64,000 bases of DNA from Cytidiella melzeri (taxonomy: Eukaryota > Basidiomycota > Agaricomycetes > Polyporales > Irpicaceae), in the NCBI GenBank assembly GCA_022592445.1, contig JABYQR010000053.1, positions 62,001-126,000 on the forward strand. The letters run 5' to 3'. Position 1 is the first letter of the stretch; each line of letters starts with the position of its first letter. This document shows positions 45,880 through 59,065 of the stretch, in pieces. A program made the position numbers and the translations under genes. The notes beneath the pieces were generated by a model. The model was given only the letters and a program-made list of their open reading frames with translations, searched no databases and was not told where the DNA came from.

Positions 45880-46683
45880 TCAATAAAGGTAGCGGCTAAG
45901 TAAACCGTCGGCGGCAGATGCGATGTAGGCTTCCTCGACCTCTGGTTGAAAGCGATGCGTGTAGATCCAATATCTCGCCCAGATACCTTGGCAGCCTGGG
46001 CGAGGGTTTCGCAGGTTGTGCAGCAGCCAATGTCGCGGAAGCCACCCAGAATCTTCCCAGTCTATGATACCAGAGACACGGCCGTGGTGTATCATAACGT
46101 TGCGCATTGTCAGGTCTCCGTGATTCCAGACCACGGCGTCCTGAATGATTGGCCTGAAATGACCTGGAGGGAAAATCGACATGTCCACAACTAGAGTTTT
46201 GTAGCAGTCAAGGATAGATGGGTATGGGCCACCGAGCGTCTCCCGAAAGCGAACCGGGTGGGGCAGCCCGTGTCCGCTGGCGCTCGCCATCACTTTCCCT
46301 TCGAGCCCCGGTGGCTGAGGGAGTCGCCACAGCTCTTCGACTATTGCAACAACGTCTGCAGCAATGACCTCCATTTCTGCAGGCGTGAGCTTCCTCTCGT
46401 CATTAACTTTCGTTAAATCACGCCCAGGAATCTTGGACATGAGAGCGTAGGTCACGCCGTCTAGCTGAAATGAGTCGAATAGTCTGGGTATGGGAAGGTG
46501 TGGGCCGGCCTGGTTGAGAAACTTGAGTGCATCTGCCTCGGTGCTGATAGTACGGTCACTGCGCTTGAGTACCAACGGGATACCAAAGCGGAAAAAGTAT
46601 ATTTTTGTCGAGCCTGCTATTTCGTACGGCACCTGGCGCGACATGACGAGGTACAGCCATAGTCTGAGACGGGCTGGGAGCAC
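45880..46683 (-). CDS. APH-like phosphotransferase, copy 2
   Basis: A kinase-fold paralogue of the 43728-44537 gene, 255-267 residues long depending on the start. Visible motifs are EADALKFLNQAGPHLPIPRL, TYALMSKIPGRDL, the catalytic loop NHGDLTMRNVMIHHG with the standard His-Gly-Asp, and IIDWEDSGWLPRHWLLHNL. It lacks an in-frame ATG before the conserved RLRLWLYLVM segment. The open frame begins at a GTG at 46683, and the first ATG is the Met at 46644. An upstream exon spliced to a TCCCAG acceptor next to this segment is likely, because copy 1 has an acceptor at the same place. The product is presumably a small-molecule or protein kinase-like enzyme of unknown substrate. Confidence 0.82.
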   Translation of the reverse strand: MLPARLRLWLYLVMSRQVPYEIAGSTKIYFFRFGIPLVLKRSDRTISTEADALKFLNQAGPHLPIPRLFDSFQLDGVTYALMSKIPGRDLTKVNDERKLTPAEMEVIAADVVAIVEELWRLPQPPGLEGKVMASASGHGLPHPVRFRETLGGPYPSILDCYKTLVVDMSIFPPGHFRPIIQDAVVWNHGDLTMRNVMIHHGRVSGIIDWEDSGWLPRHWLLHNLRNPRPGCQGIWARYWIYTHRFQPEVEEAYIASAADGLLSRYLY

Positions 46684-46983
46684 GTTGCAAAGAAAGTGTA
46701 TCTTGACAACGTATGAGCATTATTGAAGAGGCACGATGTATGGCACTGACCATGAATCCGTAGTGGACGTGAACATGAAGGAGGAGACTGGGAGAAGAAG
46801 CGCTGAGGATACACCTGGTGGGGACCTCGGATACCCAGGTACAGAGTTGTTCTCAAGTAATTGTAACGAACACATTTGCCGGGTTCAGCAAGTCACAAGT
46901 GTGTTCAAAGCTCGTGAATACAATGGACTACATCGACGCTGGTTTCAAGAATAGACAACATGTACAGGTACATATGGTACAGC

Positions 46984-49211
<2,228 letters not shown>

Positions 49212-49735
49212 GGCAGCGATGTGTAGAACGATACGAAGTTCGCCGCATTTTGAAGCCTTGCCTGCACGATGGGGCGTTCTGATGCGAATCCTCATCGTCC
49301 GTCAGCTGGTCGAGCAGGGACTTCGCAATTGCAAGACGCGGTCATCCGTCGGCCTCGAGTTCAAACGTCGCGGTCCGGCAACCACCTGGAGTTGTGGCCG
49401 GGTTAGGCGGGCCGGGCTGTCTGCGACTGTCCTAGTCGGCCGCTTTTTGTAAATCTTCAGACACTCTCGCAACTGTGCAAGGGTTCACGTGGAGCATGCG
49501 GCAATGAAATGAAGAAGAGTCGAATGTAGGGGTATAGCATCCTTGATAAAGAACTAACAAGTTCAGAGGTTCGACCGGCGAATCTTGCATCAGCGACAGT
49601 TTGAGAACCGGAATATCGAGGAACCAGGCGCGGAAACATGGAGTAGAAAGACTTGTCGATGGAGCGTACGAAACATGGTTGGAACGCACAGTAACCCGAC
49701 CGACTTGACAAGTGCTGCAGATCGTGACGGCGCCG
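49212..49735. other. intergenic
   Basis: The upstream region of the GH43 gene and the 3' flank of the F-box gene. An ORF continues here from the F-box gene only if its last intron is ignored; the spliced frame stops at 49736. Confidence 0.45.
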
Positions 49736-51271
49736 TCAATAATCATCAGCCAAGACTTCGGGGGTGGGAAGAGAGGCAAGGAGAGAGGAAACCACCATCG
49801 ATTTCTCCGACTCCCACGTTTCACCTGCAAGGGGGTTATCGCATTAGCTTGCCCGAGCGCACAGAAAAACGTCAGCTTACCAAGTGCTTGTGTCGTTTTT
49901 GGATCAATATGCACCCAATCGTCGCCTTTGACACCAGCGTCCTGATTTTCCCATCCAGACTTGCAAGCAAAACGGTGAACGATCACACTGGGGGACGGCT
50001 TTCGTAGGCACGGGTGCTCATCGAGAACATGCGTCAAGACGTCGTATTCTGACGAGGTCACTAACACGGCGGCTAGCTGCGACTCCATGGGTATGTTGTC
50101 GAGTATAGCCCAGAATGCTTTTAGGTCAAACGCTGACCGCAGATCTGCAGCATGCGAGTCACTCCAGCCATCGAGCTCGCGCTCGACGCGAACAGAAATG
50201 CCTGCCATTTCGTATGGTGTCGCCCACATTTTGGGATTGAAGATCAGGGTAAACCCCAGGATGAAGGTCAAGCTTCTAGTGCTGAAATAGAGGCGTAATT
50301 GCCGCCCAAATGCGTGGCCAACTTGTATACCGTCTATCAAAACGTGTTAGGTGAAGCAAGCGAGGAGGAAGTTTTTGAGACATACCCCATTCCGCGCTGC
50401 AGTGACTGAAAGACTCGGTTTTGAGGGTAGTCAGCAATTGACTCTCAAAGGAATTACTGAGGACATCGTCAAAATAGCGAATAGTGAGACCGTCATAGAA
50501 TTGGCATGCCTGAAAGCATGCGAGCACGTTGTCAGTACAGTTTTCGGCGTCGATTCTGACCGACTTGGGAGACTGATAATTGTAGTTGGATAAACCACTG
50601 GACGGAAAATATCTTTGAGGCTCTAGGCTTGCGTCACTGTCCCATTGCAAGGCGTCGAAGAAAAAGTTGCGCGCGCTCTTGAAGTGACTGAGCAGCTTGC
50701 AGAAGTCGCGGAAGGAGGAAAAGTGGATGTGGCGCAGCTCCACAACGTGGTATGGTATGAAGGAGGAGGGTAATGTCCTTGGTAGGTTCCAATGCGGCGA
50801 TCGATACACCGACGCAGGAAGATCAGCGGGCATTGTTGAGCCGTCCAATTCCAGTCGGTATGCTGCATCCTTGAGAGGGAGGGGGCTGACGTGCTGGTTC
50901 CAAGAGCCTGACTTCCATTCTTGTCGGACGCTGACAATGATACCGCTGATAGTGACGAGGTTGTCCAGCCATTGGAGCCTGCCATAGGTGTCGCGCTGTC
51001 CCTCCCATGCCATGGTTCGTCGCAGAAGGTCCATTCTAGTTGCCATGTCGATGTGGCAAGGCACTCCAAGGAAAAGATACCGTCTGCATTGATTCGCCCA
51101 ATAAACGCAAACCAATGAGAAGTTTCGCCAATCGTGCTGCCCTGATGTATGGCGACAGAAGTCCGGCTGCTGTTCATCATCCTGTCTGTTTTCGATGCTA
51201 TCGGCTGCGCTAACGTATTCGAGGATGCGAGAAAAGAGTTCTTGTGGTATCGCGGTGCTCGCCGAGCGCAC
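49736..51271 (-). CDS. F-box-like protein
   Basis: Three exons, 51271-50386, 50333-49881 and 49824-49736, give 475 residues. Introns begin GTATGT and GTAAGC with matching phases. The start reads AIPQELFSRILEYVSAADS, then after an insertion FSLVCVYWANQCRRYLF, the two halves of a degenerate F-box with the typical S-L-V-C-x-x-W element. The remainder has weak leucine-rich character with no named domain and ends TWESEKSMVVSSLL...LADDY. By family it is probably a substrate receptor for an SCF-type ligase, target unknown. It shows the same architecture as the two other F-box genes in this window but is not closely similar to them. Confidence 0.8.
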
Positions 51272-51379
51272 ATACCGATGGGTGGAAGATTTGAGGCAAA
51301 CGCCTCGTGCGCTGGGACCCTACGTCCAAAGAGGAAATGATAGTCAGGCACATTTCTCCCCGAGAGAATGTCCTTATAA

Positions 51380-51670
51380 TTAGCTCACTGCGAGAGTGTC
51401 ATCGACCTGAAGGCATCGCCCGACGCACCCAGCCCGAGCTGAGGATAACAAATCGAAACGGTAGTATTCATGAGATTTGATTGCCTTCTGCCAATCTCCA
51501 CGTCCTACAGCAATCTCCATTGTGATCTGGTCTCCATTCCGAACCTCTGCCGCACACGCAGGCGAGACCATCAATTCGCCGGTGGCTACATGGCGGTCCA
51601 GCTCGACCAGCTCGTTGTGTGTGCATCCATGCGGTGAATAGCCGATGTGGTGATCCTTGATGACAATCAT
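51380..51670 (-). CDS. small hypothetical protein, uncertain
   Basis: A 96-codon ORF from the ATG at 51670. The first 60 residues look like a compact folded protein (MIVIKDHHIGYSPHG, LVELDRHVATGELMVSP, CAAEVRNGDQITMEIAV). The rest is less convincing and could be intron or 3' UTR read-through after a GTAGGA donor-like site. I do not recognise the family. An upstream exon is possible, because the frame extends to a TTTGTAG acceptor-like site near 51770. There is no support beyond composition. Confidence 0.4.
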   Translation of the reverse strand: MIVIKDHHIGYSPHGCTHNELVELDRHVATGELMVSPACAAEVRNGDQITMEIAVGRGDWQKAIKSHEYYRFDLLSSARAGCVGRCLQVDDTLAVS

Positions 51671-52292
51671 AGCGTGGGTGGTGTAGGAAGAGAGCCGAAG
51701 GGACGAGTGCAAGGCAGGTACAGTAGGGGAAGGTGAGAACAGAGGGACAGCCGTGCATAGCTACAAATATACGTCGCAGCGCGCGCTCGAAAGGCTGTCC
51801 AGCGCCAGTCATTGCACAGGATGCGTATGACAGAACTGACGTTGTGCTCGTCCCTTTCTGCAGGTGGACGGAGTGGCTGTTCGCACCTGGCAGCAATGTT
51901 CGTCCTGAAATCGCGGTGGTCGATGGTCTGAAGAGGCGATGTCGATGTGCTGCCTTGAGGATCCAGACGGAAGCTGAGCTGGTCAGCCTGTGATACACAC
52001 GCACCTGAGACAGGCCAGCAATCGAACGACGGTGGATGTTTAGCTACACCTGGTCATGCTTGCACGCCGATGTCGCTATAACGCTGAATAGTGAATACTA
52101 CTCACTGTATTTTATGGCGAGGTGGTCATTCTTCGAGGCGCACGTCAAGCGCTTCAAGCACGTGTACGGGTATCACCGAATATGTAAGTACAGTTTGAAG
52201 ATAAGGTTCGCAGCCACAACCGCACACACCTTGTCCAACGATCAAAAGTTCAGTACCAGAGGGCCCATCCTCAAGACACACGCAAATCCGCC
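51671..52292. other. intergenic, upstream of eL38
   Basis: Contains the promoter of the eL38 gene and possibly a 5' exon of the small minus-strand ORF. Long minus-strand ORFs here have no domain features. Confidence 0.4.
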
Positions 52293-52766
52293 ATGGCAAG
52301 TCTGCCAAAGCCCTCGCTCGTATGAGCTCATTGTACTGATCTGTAATGTCTAGCCGAAAGAAATCAAGGATATCAAGACGTTCCTTGAGGTTGCGACGAG
52401 GAAAGGTGCTAGCGGTGCGTCTCAATGTTGCCCAAAGTTGCAGACATCTCTGACAGTTCTCTATCTTTTCGCCTTGCCTTTAACGGTCTATCATGCGCAT
52501 TGTTCACGAAAATTTCTGCAACAGAGGCACGGATAAAGAAGATTGCCTCAAGAGTACCCGGTGGTAAGACCAAGACCAAGTTCAAGGTTAGGTGCCACCG
52601 CTACCTCTACACACTTTCCCTCGACGACCCTGAGAAGGCTGAGAAGCTCAGGCAAAGTCTCCCGCCAGGTGGGTAGCATTCCCGTTGACCATTTTCAAGT
52701 ATCCTCCTAACTCCTCTTACAGGTCTCAAGGTCACCGACGTAAAGGCCATCCCCAAAAAGAAGTAA
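52293..52766 (+). CDS. RPL38: 60S ribosomal protein eL38
   Basis: Four exons: 52293-52295 (only the ATG), 52354-52414, 52525-52668 and 52723-52766, giving 83 residues. The product reads [20 protein letters not shown], then [40 protein letters not shown] and [12 protein letters not shown], which is eL38 from end to end. It is a small, basic, eukaryote-specific protein of the large subunit. Because exon 2 begins at the proline codon, the ATG must come from upstream. The only ATG with a donor-like context at the right distance is followed by GCAAGT, making the first intron (58 nt) a GC-AG intron placed directly after the start codon. Introns after the first codons are common in fungal ribosomal protein genes. 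Confidence 0.93.
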
Positions 52767-53269
52767 CGAGTTTGATCTTCGCAGTCGGGTAGTCGGGGAC
52801 AGTGGCTGGGGTGTAGGATACACGATGCGCGTGCGATTGCTTCTCTGCTAGAGGACGCGCAGAAGGACATGTTCCGTTCACTCAGCGGTCATGCACCACA
52901 TATGGGGAATCCATGTATGCCCACATCATACTCTATTATGCATACACATGTCTCGCATGACGAGATGCTGTTTCCTCTACTGCAGAAACAAAATTCTTCC
53001 ACACCTGACCGTTGTAGGTCGCCGCGAGAAATGACTCGTTCACGCTCTCACCAGATAATCATCAACCGCGTGTAATCGCAAACAACATCATTACAGTCAA
53101 TGAGCTGGCCAGGATGACGGATGTGGCTATTGCCTTGTGGGATGACCGTGTTCACTCTCTTCCGGGCTGCAATCTGCATATAGGCTCGCTGCGAAGACCA
53201 GTCCTGAGAGGTAATTCGATAAGTTCATTTCCAAGTAGCAAGATGTACCAGAATGCAGCCTAATAAGTT
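52767..53269. other. intergenic, convergent 3' flanks
   Basis: A 500-base spacer between the stops of eL38 and Elongin C. No supported feature is seen. Confidence 0.45.
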
Positions 53270-53833
53270 CTAACTGTCAAAGTAATCAGCCGCGTAAAGC
53301 CTGTCAAAGGTGATCAGCAACTACTTGTCTGAGACTGTGTAGATGCCAGGGGCTCACAGCTCAAGAACAATTTCGGGCGGTATGCGTTCAATGAAGTCTG
53401 GAATATCTTCTTTGGGAGGTACGCTCTCGTAGGTGCTTTTATATTGAAGATACTCGCAGACTTTTTCAACTACAATAGCGCTGTGGAGAACGTATTAGCT
53501 GTTACACACGCTTGGCAGGGATACAAATACTGCTGCTCACCGCTCCTGGAGAGGACAGGTGTTAGCAGCTGCCTCAACGAAGTTACCTAGACCGGAAGAA
53601 TGAGTATGCGTTGTTCGCACCACCCAATGACTGGCCAAGACGAACCTTCAGTGCTCAACATGCTTTTCAGCGTGCCACTCCCCATTGCGACCTTTCTTCT
53701 TACAAGGAAGCTGTGGCCGTCGTTGCTCACCAGACGGACCCAGTCATCGACTGCGTCCTGTTTGTTCTCCTATCAGATAATAATACGCTGAGAGTTCCGG
53801 CAGCAGTGGGCTCAAATAACCACATACCTCCAT
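53270..53833 (-). CDS. ELC1: Elongin C
   Basis: Five short exons, 53833-53828 (ATG GAG), 53757-53646, 53586-53541, 53480-53358 and 53300-53270, give 105 residues. The protein reads MEDAVDDWVRLVSNDGHSFL, VRRKVAMGSGTLKSMLS, NFVEAAANTCPL, AIVVEKVCEYLQYK, DIPDFIERIPPEIVLELLYA and ends ADYFDS. This is the complete Skp1-like BTB fold of Elongin C, including the C-terminal LELL-x-AADY helix that binds BC-box proteins. By family it is the adaptor between Elongin-A/BC-box receptors and Cul3/Cul5-type ubiquitin ligases; in yeast it partners Ela1 in removal of stalled RNA polymerase II. No exon is long enough to stand out as an ORF, so the gene is easily missed. Confidence 0.93.
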
Positions 53834-54312
53834 AGACTGCAGTGATAAGGGATTGGTTGGAGGCCGCGCGACCACTTCTACCTCAGCCACTGTCCCAACA
53901 GCGCGTTTGATCCGTAGTCACGTGAGCGACGGATCGGAGATGCAACCACGATCTTCAAGTTCAACAGCTTCGTTTTGTGCATCTCTAGAATGGTTTATTG
54001 CGCGACATCCTCATCAGTACCGTACATATTAATGCTTACTGTTACAGACTTCAGCTGCTCCGAGTCGACGCCAGCGATTGCAAGCGCAGTCACAGTCACG
54101 GAGCAGCGTCACAGTCGCCTATTTCTAAATCGAGGTTGGCTCAAGAGTCAAGATCTGGTCATTCCTGTGAGAGGGTGCCTTCTCCTCGTCCCTTTCACCT
54201 CCCACCACAGCCATCTGCAGGGATAGCAACAGGTCTGATCTCTGTGAGAAAGGCCCCCTCTGGTCTTTGAGACAATCAGCTCAACCTTTGGCAGTCAGTG
54301 CAAAGGAGAGTC
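53834..54312. other. divergent promoter region
   Basis: A region of ~480 bases shared upstream by Elongin C (minus) and the RING-H2 gene (plus). No TATA box is obvious. An element CACGTGAG at 53919-53926 contains an E-box core. Confidence 0.4.
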
Positions 54313-57300
54313 ATGTCCGCGAGCGACGCAGAACCGCCCTCGCTGACGGCGGATGGCCACGGCAATACGTTAGCAAACACCTACAAGAGATCTTTCGACC
54401 AACTCGATATTGGGGAGGATGTTCAAGGCGAACCTGCTTCCTCGTCTGCGGCAGGGATCGATAGACACAAAAGAGCTCGCAGCGAGTCCCGCTCAGAGGC
54501 TGGGTCCAGCAGTGGGACAGTTGCAGGTGAGTACAAGCGCGTCCATCGCTTCTGAGCACTCAATAGGCAAACGTTCACAGAGCCGGACAGTCTTACCGTC
54601 ACACTCGAGCAGTTGTCAGCCATGCCAGGTCCCTCCCGCATGGATCCTGACAACAGTAGCAGCGACGTTGACTCGCCAAGTCGGTACGAATTATCTATGG
54701 AGCGCTTCAGCAACTTTGAGGAACACATTCAGCCTCTCAGAGAGACTCCAGAGGCCTCGGAGCATAACTCTCAGGCTCTGAGCCAGACGCCCATTGACGA
54801 AGACGAGATCATGGCCCACCTGTTTGGAGGACCGGATTCGTCTCAATCTCTGGACGACGAACAAGAAGCATTTTCTAGCCCCCCTCCGGAGTCAACGCCA
54901 CAATTTGTTCACCCTTTCTCTTCCACCCCGACTGCTCAGCCCTCCGTCGGTGCCGGCGCCAATACCTCTGAGCATGAGGTTGTTGTCATCTCAGACTCGG
55001 ATGATGATGTTCAAATCGTCGAGCACCCTCCTCAGAGGTCTGGATCTGAGAGTGCTGGCGATAGAACCGCTATCAGACAACATTTAGTAGGTCTTGCAGA
55101 TCCTTGGGCAGATTTGCCACCGATTCCAAATCCATGGGAAGACTCCGCAGAGGACCATTTGTCGTCGTCGAGGACACGCATTAGATCTCCGCAGACCATC
55201 CACAATAGGAGCGCGTCTTCTGCTTCGAGCCCGCCCACCAATCGCAGGTTTAGTCTGCCGTCGATCAGCGAGGCTGGTTTGAGCTTAGGTTCTTCTGCTC
55301 CATGGGGCACGGGCTCTAGCACATACACACAGGGTCCTTCCTCTTCGTCGCTTTCACTCACCTTGATTGAGCGGGACATGCAAAGGTTTCGGAGGCTGGA
55401 AGAAGTGCGTCGGCGCGTGGCTTCAACCCAAGAGGTCATGGACCGAGCATCAAATGCAGAAGAAATTCGAAGGCTTCGCCAGATCCGAGAACGAGCTTGC
55501 CCTCCCGTCGGACGACCAATTTCGCAGCCTGCCAGTAGCACGGCTGTCCGACCTACTACATCGGCCGTGTTGGAAGGTCTTGGAACACGCGTGGAGAACG
55601 CCTCTCGGATGGTGCACCTCCAGCCGACTGCGACTGAATTAGGGTACGCACCTTCCTCAGAGAGCATGAGGCGCATGATGCGTGAAGTCACTTCGAGGGT
55701 GGCGCGCATTGCGCCTCCAGTCACTACCTCAAGTACTGTAGAGCGCGCACCCCGTTCAGATGGCGGTAATTCAGAGCAAAGGCGTCGTTCGCTGGTCATG
55801 GAGGGACTTTTCAGTGATAATCCAGAGTTGCTCAATAACTTGCGCCCTGCGACAAGGCGAGCACCACAATACGCTCCCGGTACTGCGACCTCGGCGTCTG
55901 CGTCTCGGCCTGCTTCACCTCAAGTGGATCGCCGCGACGATCAATTACTGGAGCCCAGGGCAAGCATGTCTCGTCCTCCGCCATGGATGGTCTCCGCTTT
56001 ACCACTCACTTCTGCCGAAACTCGAGGCGACGATCGACCACTGTCACCGTCAAGCACCAGCAGTAGCATATCGTCTTTTGTGACTGCGACCTCCTCATTG
56101 GGTGATTCTGACTCGTCGGCTGCGCTGTCGGGGTATACTGTAACTGGGTCGCACGCGCCGGTGGTGGCTTCTCCTCTTCGACAGGTGTTCGTTGCATCGC
56201 CTGATTCTACCCCTCCCACCTCTTCTGCGCGACTCACCGTTCAGCGAGACGACATGAACATAGGAGGCATTGATATGAGAGATGTCGCGTCTCGCGTGCA
56301 CTCGCTGACAGGTGTGTTAACAGAGATGGCTTCATCCCCACAAGCCTCTGTAGGTATAAGAGACGCTGCCTTGCGTCTGGTCTCATCTGGCAATGCTTTG
56401 ATGCGCGCTATAGACGATCAGATGCACATGAACTCCACCTCTGGTGCCGCTCTCTCTACAGCGGCCTCTGCTAATATCGCAGAGAACGACAGAGCTATCG
56501 CAGGTGAGCTCGACGCAGTCTAGTCTTCTGATGGGGTCCTGACCTAACTAGTAGAGACTGATGTGTCACCTACACTCTCGGCCATCGATTCTCTTGGCGT
56601 CAGCACAATTTCAGACAGGCCAGACAGAAATTCTTCTCTACGCCATAGGCTTGGAGGTATGTTGTGACCTCTCAAACCCAACCAGCTTCCTAAAATGTGG
56701 AACCTTGTAATATAGCTATGTCTACTGGTAGTAGTCAACGCTCTCGACCGGCGGCCTTTGTACCAATTAGCTCCACATCCTCCCGGGGACCGTCAACCAC
56801 GCCGCTTTCAAGTTGGCGTTCCGCGCCAGCACCATTCCTCGACCCGCCAGTGCGCCCTCCATCTTCCAGTGGTAGTCGCAGCAGTGCGGCGCCCAGGAGG
56901 TCCATGTCTGTTTTTGGTCATGAGGAAGACCTTGACTCGAGACACTTTCACGACTTCGCAGGCGAGGAATACATTGATTCTGGACCCCGTGGCGATAGAT
57001 GGACGCAAGCGAGACAGCGTAGGAGGGAGCTACAGGATGCTCTTCTCGCTGAGGAATCAAGGATGCGTGGACTGCGACGCCCGCCGCCGCGTGGTCAGTT
57101 ATTCACATGTTTGTATTGTAGCACAGCTGATTCTCATCTTCAGGCGATCAACCGTCATCTGTGGATATAGCGAGAGATGGACAAAGCGGATCTCCTAGGA
57201 TGGACATTGACAGCGAAGACGAGGTTGAAGTGCTATTCAACTCTAGGCTTCTGGGAAGTCAAGATCCGATGGATATTAGTAGCGAGAGCGTTGAAGCATC

Positions 57301-59065
57301 CCAGTCTCGTTCTGCAGCTCCGCTACCTACAATCACCAGCACAAACAACACCGCATCCCGTACTGTGCTCCGCCCTCTAAGTTCGCAGCAAGGCGACTCG
57401 TCGCAAACGTGGCGGAGTCAGCCTTTCGAATTTCGTCGTCCTTCTCCCGCTGCTGCCCCTCACCAAGTAATCGATCTCAACGCCTACCACGATGGCCCAT
57501 TCCGTGGCGCTCTTGCTCGTGCAGTGGAGGCTAGTAGACAGACAGAGCATCGACTTCGGCAGCACCAGACTCGGACCGTGCAGGCTGGCCCTGGAAACGC
57601 TGGCGGACGATCTAGTAACCTGCAAAACACAGACATGCACAACGCCCAGGTAAGAGTTACTGCTGGGGATCATACGTGGTGCTCACCCAACACATCACCT
57701 GCGCAGTCAGCAGCTAGCTCCACCCCAACCACAACATCGGCATCCACTTCTGAGAATCCTCGCCGCCAAAACGCACGATATTCCAGCTTATTCGACGACC
57801 TAGAGGCAAGTATAATGGGTATGCAAGGACTCGAAGACGATTTAGCACAGCTGCAAAGGCTGCGACCACCGGTGCAGAATTCCTCCGGTGCTCGATCGCC
57901 AAATCGTCCACGCTCTCCTCCCTTCGGGGAAGTACCTTCTGATTCACACACACGGCTAAGACACAGTACTCGGGTGTTCCCCGCACGGCACGCTACCATC
58001 ACGGGAGCGGGAACGGGAGGCAGGCGACATACTCCTGCGTATATGGAAGGCCTCACGAATATCGACGATATCTCTCTCAGACTCCGAGTGAGTGTTGAGC
58101 CCTTACAATAAACATGACTAACAATTGTTCATAGGATCGATGGCTCGTCGACCGCTCTGGGAGATTCACTCGTCGCGGCGTCCCGCAGAACGTTATCGAC
58201 TCGCTTCAGAGTGGCACGTATGGCGGGTGGGCGAATGCCGATACTGAGACTCAGTGTCCTATATGCTTCGAGGACGTGAGACCTACCACTAGAAGTATTG
58301 CTGCGCTGAACTGACTCCCTTCTGGTTAGTACGAAGCATCGGATGCCGTCCTACGCCTCCCGAAGTGTAAACATTGGTTCCACAAACCGTGTATCCAGGT
58401 AAGTCCTTCTGCCATAAGAAGTGATTTGCACAGCCTGATGAATCACAATTTCGCAGGAATGGTTCAAAACTGCCTCGACATGTCCCATTTGTCGCGATCG
58501 CGTCGGAGAACCCTCTGATACTTCTCCCCCCTTGAGAAGAGATAGGGCCAGGCGACCAGCTCCCCCGGGCGCGAGGGGCTTTTCTGAACTTGGGAGTGGT
58601 GCGCGGACTGCAACAACCGCCAGATCACCACCGAACAATCCCTTCTCTCCTCCTTTTCCGGACTTAGCTGCACCGAATCACACTTTCGGTCATGCTTCCC
58701 CCGTTGCGACTGAACATGCTACTGGTAGAGACATTAGCAGACAAACACCGGGAGCTGCTTGGCGTGAAGTGCAACAGCGTTATCGAATGCTAGATCGGTT
58801 GGGTTCGGAGTACGCTGCGTACAATAGGTCTTTTCGAGACGCTGGGGGGAATAGGCATACTGGCTCCGCTGTCCGTGCTGCGGAATCAACTACTGCTCCT
58901 GCCACCTCTGCATCTACAGCCAACGACGAGAACGTCCAGGAGCAGCATGCACAGGCGCATCAGACTGGCGAAGGCAACAATAACGCTGCGAGACGTAATC
59001 AGGAGAGACGTTTCACTCGGTCGGACAGTTGGTGGGATGATCTCAGTGATTTCATGGATATGTGA
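54313..59065 (+). CDS. large RING-H2 E3 ubiquitin ligase with SUMO-interaction-like motifs
   Basis: Nine exons (54313-54526, 54581-56503, 56555-56656, 56716-57093, 57144-57649, 57707-58087, 58135-58275, 58330-58398, 58457-59065) give 1440 residues. Almost all of it is Ser/Pro-rich and disordered. The RING lies at about 1209-1250: CPICFED, LPKCKHWFHKPCIQEWF, TCPIC, a complete C3H2C3 set split by two introns. N-terminal features include EVVVISDSDDDVQIV (~204-218), a hydrophobic core followed by acidic and Ser residues as in SUMO-interaction motifs. A second candidate, SEDEVEVLF, lies in exon 5. KHKRARSESRSE-type basic clusters (DRHKRARSESR) suggest a nuclear protein. By architecture it may ubiquitinate sumoylated nuclear proteins (inference); RING E3 identity is firm. 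The C-terminus ends SWWDDLSDFMDM. Confidence 0.9.

Noticed and set aside
49432..49735. Extension of the F-box gene reading frame past its last intron
   Set aside because: GTAAGC..TTGCAG at 49880-49825 joins in phase to a short exon ending at a natural stop, so the extension is intron read-through.
51468..52004. 178-codon minus-strand ORF between the F-box and eL38 genes
   Set aside because: Composition is not protein-like, there is no start context, and a better candidate frame (51380-51670) overlaps it.
55032..55835. 267-codon minus-strand ORF opposite the RING-H2 gene
   Set aside because: It is antisense to the splice-confirmed RING gene, with composition explained by the Ser/Pro-rich codons on the other strand and no domain features.
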